Notes under the pieces: generated by a model
Database searches by the model: none
What the model was told of the DNA's origin: nothing
Seen by the model: only the letters and a program-made list of their open reading frames with translations
Shown here: one piece after another, positions 11,955-24,785 of the stretch
Numbering within the stretch: the first letter of the stretch is position 1
How the letters are laid out: each line of letters starts with the position of its first letter
Program-made: the position numbers and the translations under genes
Assembly (NCBI GenBank): GCA_023101885.1
Contig: JALPQD010000304.1
Span: 2,288,015-2,352,014 of the forward strand
Source of the DNA: Typhlomys cinereus
Taxonomy: Eukaryota > Chordata > Mammalia > Rodentia > Platacanthomyidae
Direction of reading: 5' to 3'
DNA length: 64,000 nucleotides

Positions 11955-13062
11955 AGTGAATAAGCTAGTATTTAGTTATAAAATTTTATCTAATACCTCA
12001 CTTTTTCCAAATACCACTTCATAATTCAAAGTGACCATATCACAGAAAAAAAGACCTGAGTATTGAGGTATTAGCAGAACTGTCTGACATCAGAGTGGTT
12101 GGTGGGTGTGCCATTTGGGGCCTGGTGAATCACTCTTCCTAGAATTCAGACTTGTTTTCATGCCACATAGTAGGTCTGAGGCTAACTTGAAGTACTTATG
12201 GATACTATATGGGGGGAAAAGGAGGTGGGAGCTCAGCCTGGGGCCAGTGAGGCAAACTTGTTACCATCGCTACCCAGAAAGAAAAATTTAAGAAAAAAAG
12301 CAAGTTCAAAAACTGCTTTTGTTGCAGAGTAAATCAAGTCCACTCTGTGTAACTTAATGAGACTTTTTACAAAATAAGATAATAAATCAAAAAATACTGG
12401 AATATAACTCAGCAATAGAGTGATTTGCTAGTATTTGTGAAGTCCTTGGTCCAATCCCTAATGCCGTTTTGTATATACTTTTAGTGATGTTGTGTTGTTG
12501 GGGATCTCCAAATGCTACATTATGATCAATAAGAAAGTACAGACCTTAAGTGAAGACTTAGCAGATGTAGCTGAAATAGTGGTCAAAAGAAAAGGGGATT
12601 TAGAAGCTCAAGTTTCAGGTGCTATTTGAAAGGTTTTTGATAACTCATATTAGATTTAAATATAATTTAAGAAAAATTTGAAAATGGAAGTCTTCAAAAC
12701 AATTATGAGAAAAAAGGAGCTATGTGACATTAAATTCCTAGTAAAGTAGACATTCTGATATTTACTCAAAGAATGAAATATTAAGGAAGCTTTCTTGATC
12801 ATTGACTTTGGAAAATTATTATAAAAATATTTTACATGCGTAACTTCCAAACATTAAGGGTCTTTTGTCTTGGGTTTCTGCTGAAGATATTATAGGAAGT
12901 TCATGATAAGGAATTTATATTAAAAGCTCCATGTGGTGTTACTCACTTTCATAGAAGTTCTAAAGAAGGTTATTGAGACAAAAAGCAGAACTTGAGGAAG
13001 TGAGAAAAAAATGATAGCTATGAATGAGTACAGGATAAAATGAATAGATTTTTAAAGAATTT
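11955..13062. other. No feature recognised
   Basis: AT-rich DNA. Short ORFs only. The phrase 'tttcttgatcattg' followed by 'tttggaaaattatt' occurs near both 11525 and 12790, hinting at a decayed direct duplication, but the context is too diverged to call. Confidence 0.4.
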
Positions 13063-13065
13063 TGA

Positions 13066-13329
13066 GGGCTGGAGAGATGACTCAAGGGTTAAGCATCTGT
13101 ATTTTAAGCAGAAAGTCCTGAATTTGGATCCTGAAATCCATCTGAAAAAACACCAGGTGAAAATGGTGGCTGCTTGTATTTCCAGTCATAGAAGCCAGAA
13201 CCTAGAAAACTCCAGAGCAAAGCAAAGAAGTAGAAGAGCAATCCAGAGTGATTCCCAAAATCACCCTTGGGTCTTCACAGGTACATACAGTACCCTCTGA
13301 TATACACACACATGCACACACACACACAG
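13066..13329 (+). mobile_element. tRNA-derived SINE
   Basis: Clear head 'gggctggagagatgactcaa', B-box-like 'gaatttggatcctg', the 'agcaatcc..gtgattccc' and 'cacccttgggtc' body, and a CA tail. An imperfect target duplication is suggested by 'agatttttaaaga' (about 13046) and 'agattttaaga' (13328). The ORF at 13040-13300 is simply the SINE read through. Confidence 0.85.
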
Positions 13330-13334
13330 ATTTT

Positions 13335-16115
13335 AAGACTATAAATATGATGGTCCTACAATCCCATAAGAAAATCAAATTCTGTACATAAGTGAATTGT
13401 ATGGGAATAAATTAGCTCAATTGATTTATTAAAATTATTAACCTATCACCCCACAATCAAAGTTTGGAGTTAAATATATTTCATAAAAAAGTGTGTGTGT
13501 GGGTATGGGTGTGTGGACTTGGTGGATTCACTATGAAAGGACATCTGACTGATAAACTTCATGGTGATGGTGCAGTGATAAATATTACCACATGTGCCTG
13601 GGGTGGGGACTAGTATCACATGTAGCTAATTATTGTCATCTGTAGGTAGATAATAAGTGAAGTGGCACTTTTATTTATATACCTTAATGAAAATTCTCTG
13701 ATGTTTTGTGAGGATTAAAAGTTGGTTTCTAAGATGTATGGTCATCTGAAGTTTACTTGACAATCAGCTTACAGCCAAGTAAAAATAAGAGATAATGTTG
13801 ATCTTTACTCATGACAGGATGCTATGACTTATATTCTCTATTGCATAGCAGATATGGCCTTTTCTAGGGCCGCTTGTCTTTTCAAAGTGGACATAGACAC
13901 AGTTATAGAGCAGACATAGATATTGAGACAGGTAACCATACATGGAAAGAGGTATATACACATGTGCTAGAGTCCTTTCATTTTTACATTAATTCAGCCT
14001 ACCTTGGTGGGCTTGCATTTTTCAGCATTGAAAACTGCAGTATATTTGTGATAATTCTTTACAAAGTAAGGACAATCTTGTCGGTTTTACATGATTTGCT
14101 TCATAAGAAAAGTTCATCATACCATTGCACTAAATATTTATGATTTCATAGCCTCTGAAGAGCAAGAATCTAGGGAATGGGCCTCTGTCTCCAATCTTCT
14201 TATGACTACAGATGAGCCATCTCAAAGTTTTCCCTGGGAAGTCTTTTGGGCTATGTGCAGGCAAACTCACGTACTGAAGGACTGATGGCTGTTCGAAATG
14301 AAGCAGAATTACTTTAGTGCCTGAATCTAAAATGTTGGGTCATCAGAATACTGGGATTTTATCTCTGGACACCTGCCATACTTATGTCTACAGTTTTTCA
14401 AAAGTCTCTCTTTACCTGCCAGCCCCATTTGAACTTCAGATGATTAAAACATATTGTTCTTCCTAAGAAAGCCTGGATTCGATGTCTAACTGTTTTACTG
14501 ACAAGGTGAATACAGACTTTTAATTAAAAATCAGACAGAATGATTATAAGAAAAAACAGTGGAGTTCTGTTTAAAAGGGGAAAGGAGACATGGGATCTGT
14601 CAATGATATGTGCCCCAGGCTGCCATGTAGATGGTTTCTGTTTATCTGTTTATCATCAGTTCTGATGCAGACATGAAATCCTGGAGCAGGTCATATTAAA
14701 GGAAATATCTTCATCTTCCTGGCATATTATCTCTTTCTTTTCTGTCTCTTTTCAGAAACTAGGTCGTATTTTTGGTTAGTCATTAGGCAAGAAATATTTC
14801 TTTCAACAAGTGTAACAGGGTCACAATCACTTGCCAAGAATAATCCTTCCTGAAATATAAAAATGAAATGTGAACTTCACAACATCACACTATTTTAATG
14901 TGACAGTCCCTTGGGGAGAACATGGGTAAATCTCAGTGTAGGAATCTATCAGTGAATGCTATGACTCTAATAACATTCCTTCCCTTTTTTCCTTTAATAA
15001 TATATTTTTAATGATCTCTTATTTACTATATCATTAGTTTGCTTTGCATCTAATGTGAATTTTATTAGGTTATAATAACCAAATAAGAAAGTACATTAAT
15101 GTTTTCTCAGTTGCCTTCAGGTAGTTTAATTATGGGTTTGTGAGAGTAAAGTCATTAGATGTCCAGTGCCCTGTTGCTGAACCATTCACCGTAGGTAATA
15201 AAAAAGTGAAAATATCTTAATAGTTTATTTAACTAAAACCCAAAGCCTAAGTTTTCATGCCCAAGATTTATTTTTGAAATGCAATGTAAATTAAAAACTC
15301 TAAAAAGTTCTCACACCTGCCATATTAACAAGACAATTGCTACATGAAAGACTGTTCCTTTTGTGTTGAAGTTTCATATAATCTAGGAATTTTATATCTA
15401 CAAGGCAAAGAAATCCTACACAAATCAGTACATGCAAATCTGTGATTTTTATTGGAAGACATTTTATTATCATGGAAAGAATTCTAAGCAGAGCTTCATG
15501 AATGTCTAACATTCTGTCATAACTCATCACCTCTACTCACTACACATTCATTTGGCACACAGAAGGGGCAGCCTTCAAAGTTCCACAGCTCAGAGCTCTA
15601 CCATGAATGTGTCAAATTCCGGAAAGGCAAATTCTAATGGCTCAGTTTTGGATCAAGTGTGTCTAAGTCTGGAAACCCATAGCCAGATGACCAAGGTTCA
15701 TCTTTTGTACCCGTCTATTGCAACACAGTAGGTTTTGTAATACACAGACATGACAAGAGCCATTAGCTTCATTTGACTTCTAAGTCTATTGTTTCTTTTT
15801 GATGTATATCTTACAGAAAGTTCTCTAAAAAGAAGACAACCCTTTTCAGACTTTACCATGACTCAATAGACCACACAGCTTAGAGTTCACAGCTTAGATG
15901 AAGAGTTCCTAATGCCCACAAAACAGAAGAGAAATCTAGACAAGTAAAGCAATAATTCCATTCTAAGCCTGTCATGCATTTATAAATGCATTTTTGGTTA
16001 ATGTGCACAAATATGTTAAAACCAATTGAATTGCAAGGCATTATATCATACCTGTATTTGGAAGTGGCCATGATTTAAAATTGGATGCCAATATTAAAGT
16101 GAAGTTTAAACAATC
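13335..16115. other. No feature recognised
   Basis: Unique-looking sequence with short ORFs (13874-14285, 15300-15530, 15880-16071), none with a recognisable domain. A short GT-rich run lies at 13491-13515. Confidence 0.45.
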
Positions 16116-16119
16116 AATA

Positions 16120-16295
16120 GAACCAGTGAGATATATCAACTAGTAAAGGCATCTAGTTACCAAATCCAGCAATATAAGTTTGATCTCTAGCAGTCCACAT
16201 GATGGAAGAAGAGAGCTGACTTTTGAATATTGTCATCTCACGACCACCCATGCACCATGACATGCATTCTCTTTTATCTCCCTCTCAAATAATAA
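16120..16295 (+). mobile_element. B3/B2-like tRNA-derived SINE, decayed
   Basis: The phrases 'aagtttgatctctagca', 'ccacatgatggaagaagaga' and 'gctgacttttgaatattgtc', with a following CA- and CT-rich end and 'tcaaataataat' tail, match the layout of a murine B3/B2-type SINE. It differs from the local young SINE family. Confidence 0.6.
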
Positions 16296-16299
16296 TATG

Positions 16300-17090
16300 T
16301 ATGTACCATAACCTTAAAAATTATGTAAGTCCAATGGTAGTAAATTGTTTTGTTTCTTCATTATACTGTATTGAGTTTTGGGTTAAAGATTAGATATGAA
16401 GCAAGACCTATCACCTAAAATGAATGTGGGCATGATTCAATTATTATCCTTTGAATTGTACTATTGTGAAATAAAGTGCTGCTACTTGGGGAAAACATCT
16501 TTGTAGAGCATACTGAGATTCAGCAAGCATGTCCCTTCTATATCTCCATGAACCACACTTCACTCTCTATTTTTGGTGTTCCAAAAAGTACTGTCTTTTA
16601 ACTTGTGCCTTTTGAATACATGATGTCATACTGTAATAAGAAGGAAAACTATTCTCTCTGATTTGCATTCAAGCAACTGAGAAGCAAAGTTGTAAATGAT
16701 AGATCTAGGATACATTTCAAGTTGATCAAAAAGTTTCAGAACTAGTCCATTTGACGTCATCATAGTGATCGGTTCTTGTGACCTCATAGGCAGACCAGCA
16801 TAAGACCAAAAGGAATTCAAGATGAATCACTGAGGACATGGAAAAGATGAATGCTGACTGAGATAGTAAAAGTTCAAAATGGACTACATTGAGGCTGCTA
16901 TACGCATCCTTCAAGGAAATGAAGAACGAGGTAGTGACTGAAGAACAAAACAGAATTATTTAACATTTGTTCTCAGTGAAGTTGAGACTGTTATTAAAAC
17001 AGTTATGGTTATAGGGTTTGAATTTTATGTGAAAACATGCTGATCATCATTGCTTTATCTTCACATTAAGTTGTTGCAATTACTCTTTCT
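16300..17090. other. No feature recognised
   Basis: AT-rich. Overlapping short ORFs on the minus strand (16626-16914) without coding signature. Confidence 0.45.
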
Positions 17091-17095
17091 GCTTC

Positions 17096-17416
17096 TGTGA
17101 GCCAACACTCATGCAAACGGCTTAAGGAAAAAAGAGATTTATTTGACTGATAGAGAAGGAAGACATAGTCCATTTTGGCAGGATGGAGGTTGGCAGAAGC
17201 TGGAGGAGACTTTAGTTATACCCATCATAAAAGCAGAAAGAGCAAGTAGAGCCCTACAAGCTCAGGATGCTAGAGAGAGCAGGGTGGAGCTAACCAACCT
17301 CAGGACCCACCTCTGTGACTTGACTTCCTCCCACAATACTCCACCTCAAAAAATTAACATCATCTAAAAATACACAGACATGAGCCTGTAGAGGACAATT
17401 CATTCAAACCATAACA
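17096..17416 (-). mobile_element. MaLR-like solo LTR, antisense
   Basis: Starts TGTGAGCC and ends CAAACCATAACA on the plus strand, so it has TG...CA ends. The interior matches the antisense layout shared with 26355-26697 and 44366-44678: an early 'gagatttatttga'-type segment, a central GC-rich part and the 'cacctctgtgactt..cttcctcc' segment. No matching 5-bp flanks were found, so the ends may have drifted. Confidence 0.6.
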
Positions 17417-17633
17417 TAGGGAAAATGAGAAAAAAAGAGATAAAAATTGCCAAAGAAATCTTCATGATAATGAAGAAAGCAGATGGTTTTCAGAGGCACA
17501 GGTATAGTGTGCATCGTTGTATGTTTTCAGAACCCTGTCTCCCTTCTAATCAATCCTTTGGTATGTATGGAACACTTACAAAGTTTATGACACTTCCAAG
17601 TCTCATATAGCCAGCAAGACAGAGAAATTCCAT

Positions 17634-17684
17634 GTTTTTTTAATTTTTTTATTCAATTGTGTGTGTATGCATGTGTGCGCATGT

Positions 17685-17733
<49 letters not shown>

Positions 17734-17938
17734 ACCAGGAACGAATTCGAGAACCACCATGGACGCCTCCACCTCCTCCTTGTTTACTCTACCCGGGATT
17801 CACAGGCTCGGCCCTACCAGGACCAGAAACACAGGCAGCCCCTGCTTCCGCGGGTGTCTATACGTGGGGTCTAAGATCCGAACTCAACCTTCCGCCTGCA
17901 AGGTAGAGGCTTAACCCCTGAGCCACTTCTCCAGCCCC
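17634..17938 (-). mobile_element. Young tRNA-derived SINE with GC-rich body
   Basis: On the minus strand it reads: tRNA-like head with 'ggctcaggggttaag' (A-box region) and a B-box-like segment before 'acgtatagacacc', a GC-rich body, 'ggtggttctcgaattcgt', a (CA)n tract (17690-17730 on plus as TG) and an A/T-rich tail with AATAAA. That is the T+ SINE plan of the B2 superfamily. Many CpGs are still intact. A short 'tccatg' at both flanks is a possible target duplication. Confidence 0.88.
17690..17730. repeat. (TG)n microsatellite in SINE tail
   Basis: About 20 uninterrupted TG units, part of the SINE 3' region. Confidence 0.95.
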
Positions 17939-18143
17939 TGTCCATGAGATTTCAAAGATTCTAGAATATTATTAGCATTATTATTTTTGTTATTTACCTT
18001 GCACTGAGTGAATCTTATCTCATGTTTGAATTCACGGGACACATCTACAATCCTATTTCAGGGTAATATATAATATCACTTGGGAAAAGATGTAGACTGA
18101 AGTTTCTTTAAATGTTTTTATTTATTAAAATGTGAAATAAAAA

Positions 18144-18148
18144 ATATA
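18144..18148. repeat. LTR target-site duplication, left
   Basis: The 5-bp 'atata' matches 19246-19250. The motif is low-complexity, but both copies sit exactly at TG...CA ends. Confidence 0.55.
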
Positions 18149-19245
18149 TGTTTTTATATGCGCCAGTTATATGCATGTGTCAACTTGACAGTTGAAGGCT
18201 GAGACGCTGGACACATCTTTGAAAAATTGGCAGTTTAAGTAAGATTCTATACTGTAGGAGATTATCCCATTGGCATGGAAAGTCCCATTCTTTGGACTAT
18301 TGCATGTGCGGGTAAGCAAAATGGAAAAAGCTGGTTCAGTAGTTTGCCATACTTTTGCAGACTGGCCAGTGAAAAAGTTTTTTTTTTTTAGGATTATTTA
18401 TTTATTTATTTATTTATTTTAACATTTTTTATTATCTCTGCTCATACAGACTTCATAAGTACACCGGTTCCCTCCCTCCCTCCTCCTCCCCCCACCCCTC
18501 TGCTTGCCCCCTCTGCTTGCCCTCCCCTCATCCCTCCCTCTCCACACCCCAGTGCCTCCCCTCCCCCAATCCCCGGAGAATCCTTTAATGTGCATGCCTG
18601 ACTGTCCTCTGGGTCCTCCTCTCCGATGACATACAAGGACCCAGCGGCATTTCCCTGAACCCTCTCCTGTGTTCCCCTTAAGTATCGGAACACTGCTGTG
18701 GCTGCCAATCCCTTGCCTCCAAGGATCTTGGTGCTTTTAGCAAATGCTAGACTTTGTGGGGACAATAGTGTGTTGGACATTGAGCAGGGCATGTAAAGTC
18801 CAATTATGATTGCTTCGGCCCTAACTTGTGTGGAGTATCTTGCATATCATTGCTCCTCCCACCCTTGTGCTCTTACACTCTTACCGCCCCCTCTTCCGCA
18901 AATTTTCCTGAGCTTCAGGATGGGGAGAGATTAGGCTGGCCTAGTTCTAGGTGGTTGATATAGAGTCTCTGAAGTTCTGGATTATGGTTTGTTGATTTTC
19001 TTTTGCGGTTTTGCTGCTCCTGCAATGCCCTTCACTCCATCCTGATGGGTATTGGATGTCACCCCCACCATTCTCAACTATCTCTATGGATATGGTGTGG
19101 CAAGCCTCTCAGTTCTGGTGTTGGTATAAACTCTCTACCACCCTGATACAGAGTAACCAGTAATCATAAGCAAGAATAAACCCTTTGTTTCCCTAAGTTG
19201 TTTGGGCCTGTAATTTCTCAGCAACAGAAAGATGGAGCTAACACA
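18149..19245 (+). mobile_element. ERVL/MaLR-like LTR split by an L1 insertion
   Basis: The left part (18149-about 18377) contains 'gtgtcaacttgacag', and the right part (about 19060-19245) carries an 'aagaataaaccctttg' poly(A)-signal segment and ends ACACA. Together they make one LTR-type element. The 'gtcaacttgac' text near the 5' end is shared, in antisense, with 20586-20999. A 5-bp 'atata' duplication flanks it. An L1 3' end interrupts the middle, so this LTR is older than that L1. Confidence 0.6.
18378..19058 (-). mobile_element. 5'-truncated L1 3' end inserted in LTR
   Basis: Poly-T and (TTTA)n at 18378-18420 are the poly(A) tail read on the plus strand. A pyrimidine-rich stretch and text matching the reverse complement of 11600-11939 follow. 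Further upstream L1 3' UTR runs to about 19058. The 116-residue minus-strand ORF at 18442-18792 is an accident of the purine-rich 3' UTR. Target duplications could not be defined. Confidence 0.75.
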
Positions 19246-19250
19246 ATATA
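19246..19250. repeat. LTR target-site duplication, right
   Basis: Matches 'atata' at 18144-18148. Confidence 0.55.
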
Positions 19251-19254
19251 TTAT

Positions 19255-20578
19255 TTGCAAATATATATTATACACATTTAAACATGTATGCATTTATATA
19301 CAAGTATATGTTAGACTAGAAGTTGGTAGGATTTTTGCTAATCATATTATTAGTTTGAATGAATATGCAGTATTTGCATAGAAATAATATTTCTCTTATT
19401 ATCCCATGAGATTACCACATGGAGAATAGTCACACTGACTGTTTTCATTTGCATATACTTCAGTATTAAGACTGTGAGAATTATGAGCCTGAGTGGTTAC
19501 ACTTTGTACAGGGAGGAGGTGTGTCATCACTACACATAGACATCTTGATACCATAACTTACTTTCATTGGCAACAAAAGTATCTTTAACATGTTTCTGTG
19601 GAGTTTATCCTTCATGCTGATTCTTAGACTGCTCCCTGGGCTACTATAGATTGAAGGTTTTACTTGTGGTTCAAGATATAAGTACAACAAATTACTAGAG
19701 TTTATCTAGGAGTGTGGGATCCTCTAAATACCATTGAGTAACTTCAAAATTAATGAACAAATGTAACATTATTTTTGTATTGCTTTTGTTATATAAATTG
19801 TGCCATTTCAAGGTTTATATGTCTTGTAGGTATAGAAAAGTGAATATTTTGTGTTTCTTTGCTTCTCAAACACTAGGATGAAGTATAAGTTTATCTCATA
19901 ATTGGATAAAAATGTAGAATTTATAATATAGAGATAAAAATATTACATATTAATTAAACATAACTTTATAGAGAGAATTATGTCTTAAGCCTTTGTCCCA
20001 TTGAATTTGATTCTCTGAATTTGCTCTGATCTTCTAAAAAATAATTTTTAAATCAATGCAGCAACTACAAGTTTGGAGAAAAGTTATCAGATGTTAAGTT
20101 TCTTCAATCAGGTATCTTCAAACTATCTTGAAAGAAATAACACAATATCTAAAAATATACAAATATTTAATATATGTTTAAATTAGCCCTCTCCCCTCAT
20201 TCCATTTAAATGACAAAAATAAATGTTCTATTTCCTTGTGATGTTCTTTCTGTTCTCAGTTAGGGAGGTTTCCTTTGAGGCCTCTGAACATGCCAATATT
20301 TTTGATACCTGGTGAATTCACCCATTTCCCTTTCATAGAAATCTCTCTCCCTGATCTGACTTGTCATTTGTTTTGCAGTGTTTGATATGTGATGTACACA
20401 TTCAGAGAGACCCTCATCTTCGAGGAATATTATGTTACTATCTTCCTCTCACTTCCAATATCAATGTATGAATGTGCTGGCATATATATGCACATGTATT
20501 GACTTTGTTAATTTTGTGTCTAATAAGGTCTGAAGAGGCTATTTTTTTTTTCTACTTTATGTACAAACCATATCAATT
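19255..20578. other. AT-rich stretch, no feature seen
   Basis: Short ORFs only (for example 19481-19690). No exon or repeat recognised. Confidence 0.45.
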
Positions 20579-20580
20579 TG

Positions 20581-20585
20581 GATAG
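20581..20585. repeat. LTR target-site duplication, left
   Basis: 'gatag', repeated exactly at 21000-21004. Confidence 0.8.
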
Positions 20586-20999
20586 TGTTGCAGTCTGCCT
20601 GCATAGTTGCTGATAAATGACCATCACACAGTTTAAGGGAACAAGGAGTTTACTTTCTTACGATAGTCCGGTTACAGTTCATAGTCCAGCTTGACAGGAG
20701 AGCACACACCAACACCATGGCCAAAGGAATTGGCCACCATAACGGCTGAGAGATGGACAATCCTTACTTGCCAGCCCAGCATGTCTGGCCAAGTATACAG
20801 AAGGATGCCAACTCTCTCAACCAGCTCTCTGTGATTTATCCAGGACCTAATCCCACCCACCATGGGCTGGGTCTTCCCCAGCAGCCAGACAATCTCCTTC
20901 AGGTTTGCTCTGGGCTTAACTCAACCATCAACTCTCTACCACTGTGCCCAGAGCTCAAACCCTCAAGAGTCAAGTTGACACCTGTGCTTAACTATGACA
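20586..20999 (-). mobile_element. ERVL/MaLR-like solo LTR, antisense
   Basis: A 414-bp element running from TGTTGCAG to ACTATGACA, so TG...CA ends, flanked by perfect 5-bp 'gatag' duplications. Near the right end, 'gtcaagttgacacctgtg' is the antisense of the 'gtgtcaacttgac' block at the 5' end of related elements at 18149 and 63596. The ORFs on both strands inside it (20672-21004) have no retroviral protein signature. Solo LTRs form by recombination between the two LTRs of a provirus. Confidence 0.8.
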
Positions 21000-21004
21000 G
21001 ATAG
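21000..21004. repeat. LTR target-site duplication, right
   Basis: 'gatag', matching 20581-20585. Confidence 0.8.
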
Positions 21005-21039
21005 TAAAGGGTAATAATTACTAAAGTGTGCTTAGATGA

Positions 21040-21500
21040 AATTAGTGAGTACTTACTTTTTATTCTTTTAATGTTTCATTCATGAATATAGTAAATTTAT
21101 GATATTTTCATCCCTTAATCCCCAATCCCAACTCCCCTTCTCTTTCTATTACAACCCTTCTCTCCTACCAGACTCACTTCTATTTTCATGTCTTTTTGCA
21201 TGTATGGCTCACTGGGTGTCATCTGGATTCTGTTTGATGACATATGCTAAAGGACTTGTTCGAGTATGATATATGAATCATATATTGGCAGATAAACCCT
21301 CAAAGAAATCATTTTCCTTCTTTTCTGAGAGCATTGGTCCTCATCAGTCTCTCAGTTTCAAGAGAGTCTCTTGAAATCTTCCATTCCATGTTGGAATGTT
21401 GATGAAACAATTCTCTAGCAGGTCTTATTAAAATATACATAGCAGTCATGAAATAGATATGACAGTCCTGCCATGTCAAGAAGATATTGTCTAGCTGCAC
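21040..21500 (-). mobile_element. L1 3' UTR fragment, antisense
   Basis: Aligns in the same orientation with 59890-60300: shared 'catgaatatagt', 'cttaatccc', 'attacaac', 'tctcttga', 'atcttcc' and 'caggtcttat' in the same order. The pyrimidine-rich plus strand implies a minus-strand L1 3' end. Confidence 0.6.
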
Positions 21501-21519
21501 CCCTTTCTCACTTTAGGCT

Positions 21520-24500
21520 CTTACAATCTTTATTTTTGCTTTTTAGTGTCATAAAATTCAAACTGTGCAATCTGACTTACAAGTAGCAAAAAAGTCAGGA
21601 AGATGGGGGAATGGGAAACACCATAATAGTTAAAGGACATGTGTTCAGTTACATGCAAAGTTCTGTTAGCTTCTTTGTGCTACAGTTTTTCTTGAATTTC
21701 CAGTTTTGATGACGAACACTGTTAATTGAATAAGAAGACTCTTTACTGTCCAAATAAGAGGTAAAAAAGAAATACGTGACATCCGTAAAGCACATGAACT
21801 TATATACATGGCTAAACTTGTATACATATTTCATCAAAAGGGAAATTGCAGAATAAGTATTTTCAGTTTTTGACTGAGGTGAACTAATTGAACCACTGTA
21901 AATGGCAAATTTATAGAGTAGGGCATCCTTAGGTGGGCAGTATGCATTTATTTCATGATTGGCATGGAAGTTGATAATTGCTTCCTTTTGCTTTAATGTA
22001 TTATAAAATGAAATAATCTAAAAGGAAATATAATCAAAAGTAAGTAGATGTATAATCATTGATTAGATTCTAGAGAGCTCCTTCTTCTTGCTATAAAAGT
22101 TCCTTAGAAAAATGTTTATATAGGACTTATAAAGAATGCAATAGTGATGTTTCAAATTTAGCTTATAAATTTAAAGAGTTTACTTGACTTGCTAGTAGAT
22201 ATTCTCCTTGGATACTCATGACTAGTTGATTTTTCCTTCAACTCTAGTCAATTCTTCAAAAGTCCATTGTGTCTTCTGCTGTGCTTGTCAGAAATAAAGA
22301 GAAAATCAAAGTTCTCACATTAGAAGACGGTCTTGCCAAGAGAGAAAAAAAATCATTTTCTCTGTTGACTCTTTGCTTGTAGAACACAGAGTTAAGAATG
22401 TGATTTCCTATAGGCAGTATCCATCTTGCAACAATCATGTAAAGAAGAACTTACAGTGTGATGTTACAATTAGAGAAAATTAGATTAGATTCATTACTTA
22501 ATCAATAATTAGCACTAAGATAAAACGTCATACTAGTGATGAAAAACATACCTTACCTCACAATTAGCATAGCAAAAAAATAATGTTTAGTTCATTTCCT
22601 ATTGTATTACCCACTCACTTGGGCTTATACAGACAATGTGGCAGTATAGACAGGACAATGTGTCTGAGGAATTCAGAATTTCTTTAGAGGGAGAGATTGG
22701 GAGGATGTTATATTTAATAATAATCATAGTCAATTAAACTGCCACACCCAGAAGTGAACATGTTTTCTGTTCAAACGTGATACTCTCTTATTAAATATAG
22801 TACTACTCTAGACCAATCAAAAATTGGAAAAAGTTTACAACATAGAAAATCCTAGAAATACAATTAGAATAGGACATCAACTTCAACACATATCAGTCAT
22901 ATGGATTTAGCTGACCTGACTCTTGCATCTAAAGTTGTAATTTCCATGAAAGCCCTGTAGTTTCTCAGATTAGTTTTTACATATTTTCCTAGCAAACAGA
23001 ATAGATAAGACCATTACAGTCAAATTTAGAGCTTTACAACCAGTACCTGCTTCATGAACTGCACCTGACTCCTTTGCTATCAGCTCACAACAAGTACATT
23101 CTGGCCACAGGGAAAGCACTTTGATGCAACCCAAAATTACAGCTCTACTTCGAAACTCCAGCAATCTAACTTGTCTTGTGGCTGCCTAAGACCTCAACTC
23201 TGCTAGTCCAGTGAAATACAATCTATGTGACCTTAGGTTTGTCTGTTTCTTTCTTTTCTTTTTTTCTTCAATTTCAGAGCATCTGGGGACCAGTTCTCAT
23301 GCACTAGGATGGCTGTTATGAAAGAGCAATTTGACTGTTGAGTCTCAAGAAAAGACAGTATCAAATCAATTTAAATAGGTGATAATATTCGACCAATTAC
23401 AACAAAAAGAAATGTTCATTTTTAGTAATAAATTGTAGCTAAAAGAAAATATTTAAAGAGTAATCTAACTCTGTAATAGATGATCGTTCCTTACCCTGGC
23501 CTACAGGTGTGAAAATATATTATTTAGTAATTTTTTTTCAATTTTTCATTATGGAAAATGTTAGTTATTGTCAGAAACTCAAGCAGTAATGCAGAAAATT
23601 GGTCTGTTTGATGTGATTGTTTTTCAGCTTCCAAAGTCATCTGTGTTTCCACATGAGAGAAATGCACGATGTCAGGCTATATACAATTCATTTTGTATTC
23701 TCTTAGAGGAGCAAAGCTGGTGCTTTGTTAAACACACATATGCATTTGCAACTAAGTAATGGAATGTTTTGAATCTGAATAAGTCACTGAGAAATGTGGA
23801 AGGAGTAGTTAAGTAGCTTCCAATACTTCTTTGTTTAAAAACCTTTTTATCAATATATAACAGGGTTGTTCAAGGAAATCTCTACAGGGATCCAGAACGG
23901 TTGTCAACCCAAAGACTCATATGACACGTGAAGTACTTTAACCTATCACAGTCAGGCTGGGCTTCCCTTACAGCTGCAAAGCTTAAAGAAGCTCATGATG
24001 TGAGATTTAAAAAGGTTTAGGTTAAAACACATTTAGCAGAGGCCCAACATAGACTCTGTAATGGCAAAAGATAGTTAGGGTCATGCTCTTTCTTTCTAAC
24101 TGGTATTTTTCCCATTATCTTAAAATATCTACTTCAAATTACATTAATTGCACTGAAAGATATGATAATTTGAAAACCTGAAATTAGTGTCACTTCTAAT
24201 GTGAAGAGCATATTCAACAGTAGGTCTGCTTGGGTGTCTGTATTCAAACAGAGACATTCAAGTGAATTCCATTTCTGTGTGGAAAAAAAAGATATGAAAT
24301 ATAGAGAAGGGGAGACCAAAGAGACAGAAGGAGGAATGAGAGGAGAAAAAAATGATTCCACCTTTGGATACAATCATTTTTCTCTCCTCTCATCCCTCCT
24401 TCTATCCTCTAAGGTAAAAAATCCAAGGCTCAGGAAGGCCATACATTAATTTATCCTCTATGAAAACGTGGACGTTTCATTCTTTCAAATGTCCAAATGT

Positions 24501-24720
24501 TACAGTGATGGACATGATAGCTACACCCCAAAATTTTGGGAGATTGAAGATTTAAAGTCATCTATTCTCAAGACTATAAAGAATGTTTTGTGATTTCAAT
24601 TGTTGTTAAGTATCAATTTATAAAGTATCAGTAAATAGATGATAACGATAACTCAGATCTGTGTGATCTTTCATGTTTTAAATGTCTGAAGCCTCAGTGG
24701 AACATAGTAGAGGGAGAGAG
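21520..24720. other. 3.2-kb stretch without recognisable features
   Basis: AT-rich, unique-looking DNA. ORFs at 21649-21837, 22256-22438, 22970-23164, 23568-23759 and 24134-24449 are short and carry no identifiable domain. No repeat boundary or target duplication seen. Confidence 0.45.
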
Positions 24721-24721
24721 C

Positions 24722-24785
24722 TAACATGGCAGAGAGTTAACAGAAAGAACATATAACATGGCAGAGAGTTAACAGAAAGAACATA
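24722..24785. repeat. Perfect 32-bp tandem duplication
   Basis: Two identical 32-bp units, 24722-24753 and 24754-24785, beginning 'taacatggcagagagttaac'. Lack of any difference indicates a recent local duplication, or a length polymorphism. Confidence 0.95.

Noticed and set aside
18442..18792. 116-residue Gly-rich ORF on the minus strand
   Set aside because: Lies in the purine-rich L1 3' UTR, which is non-coding.
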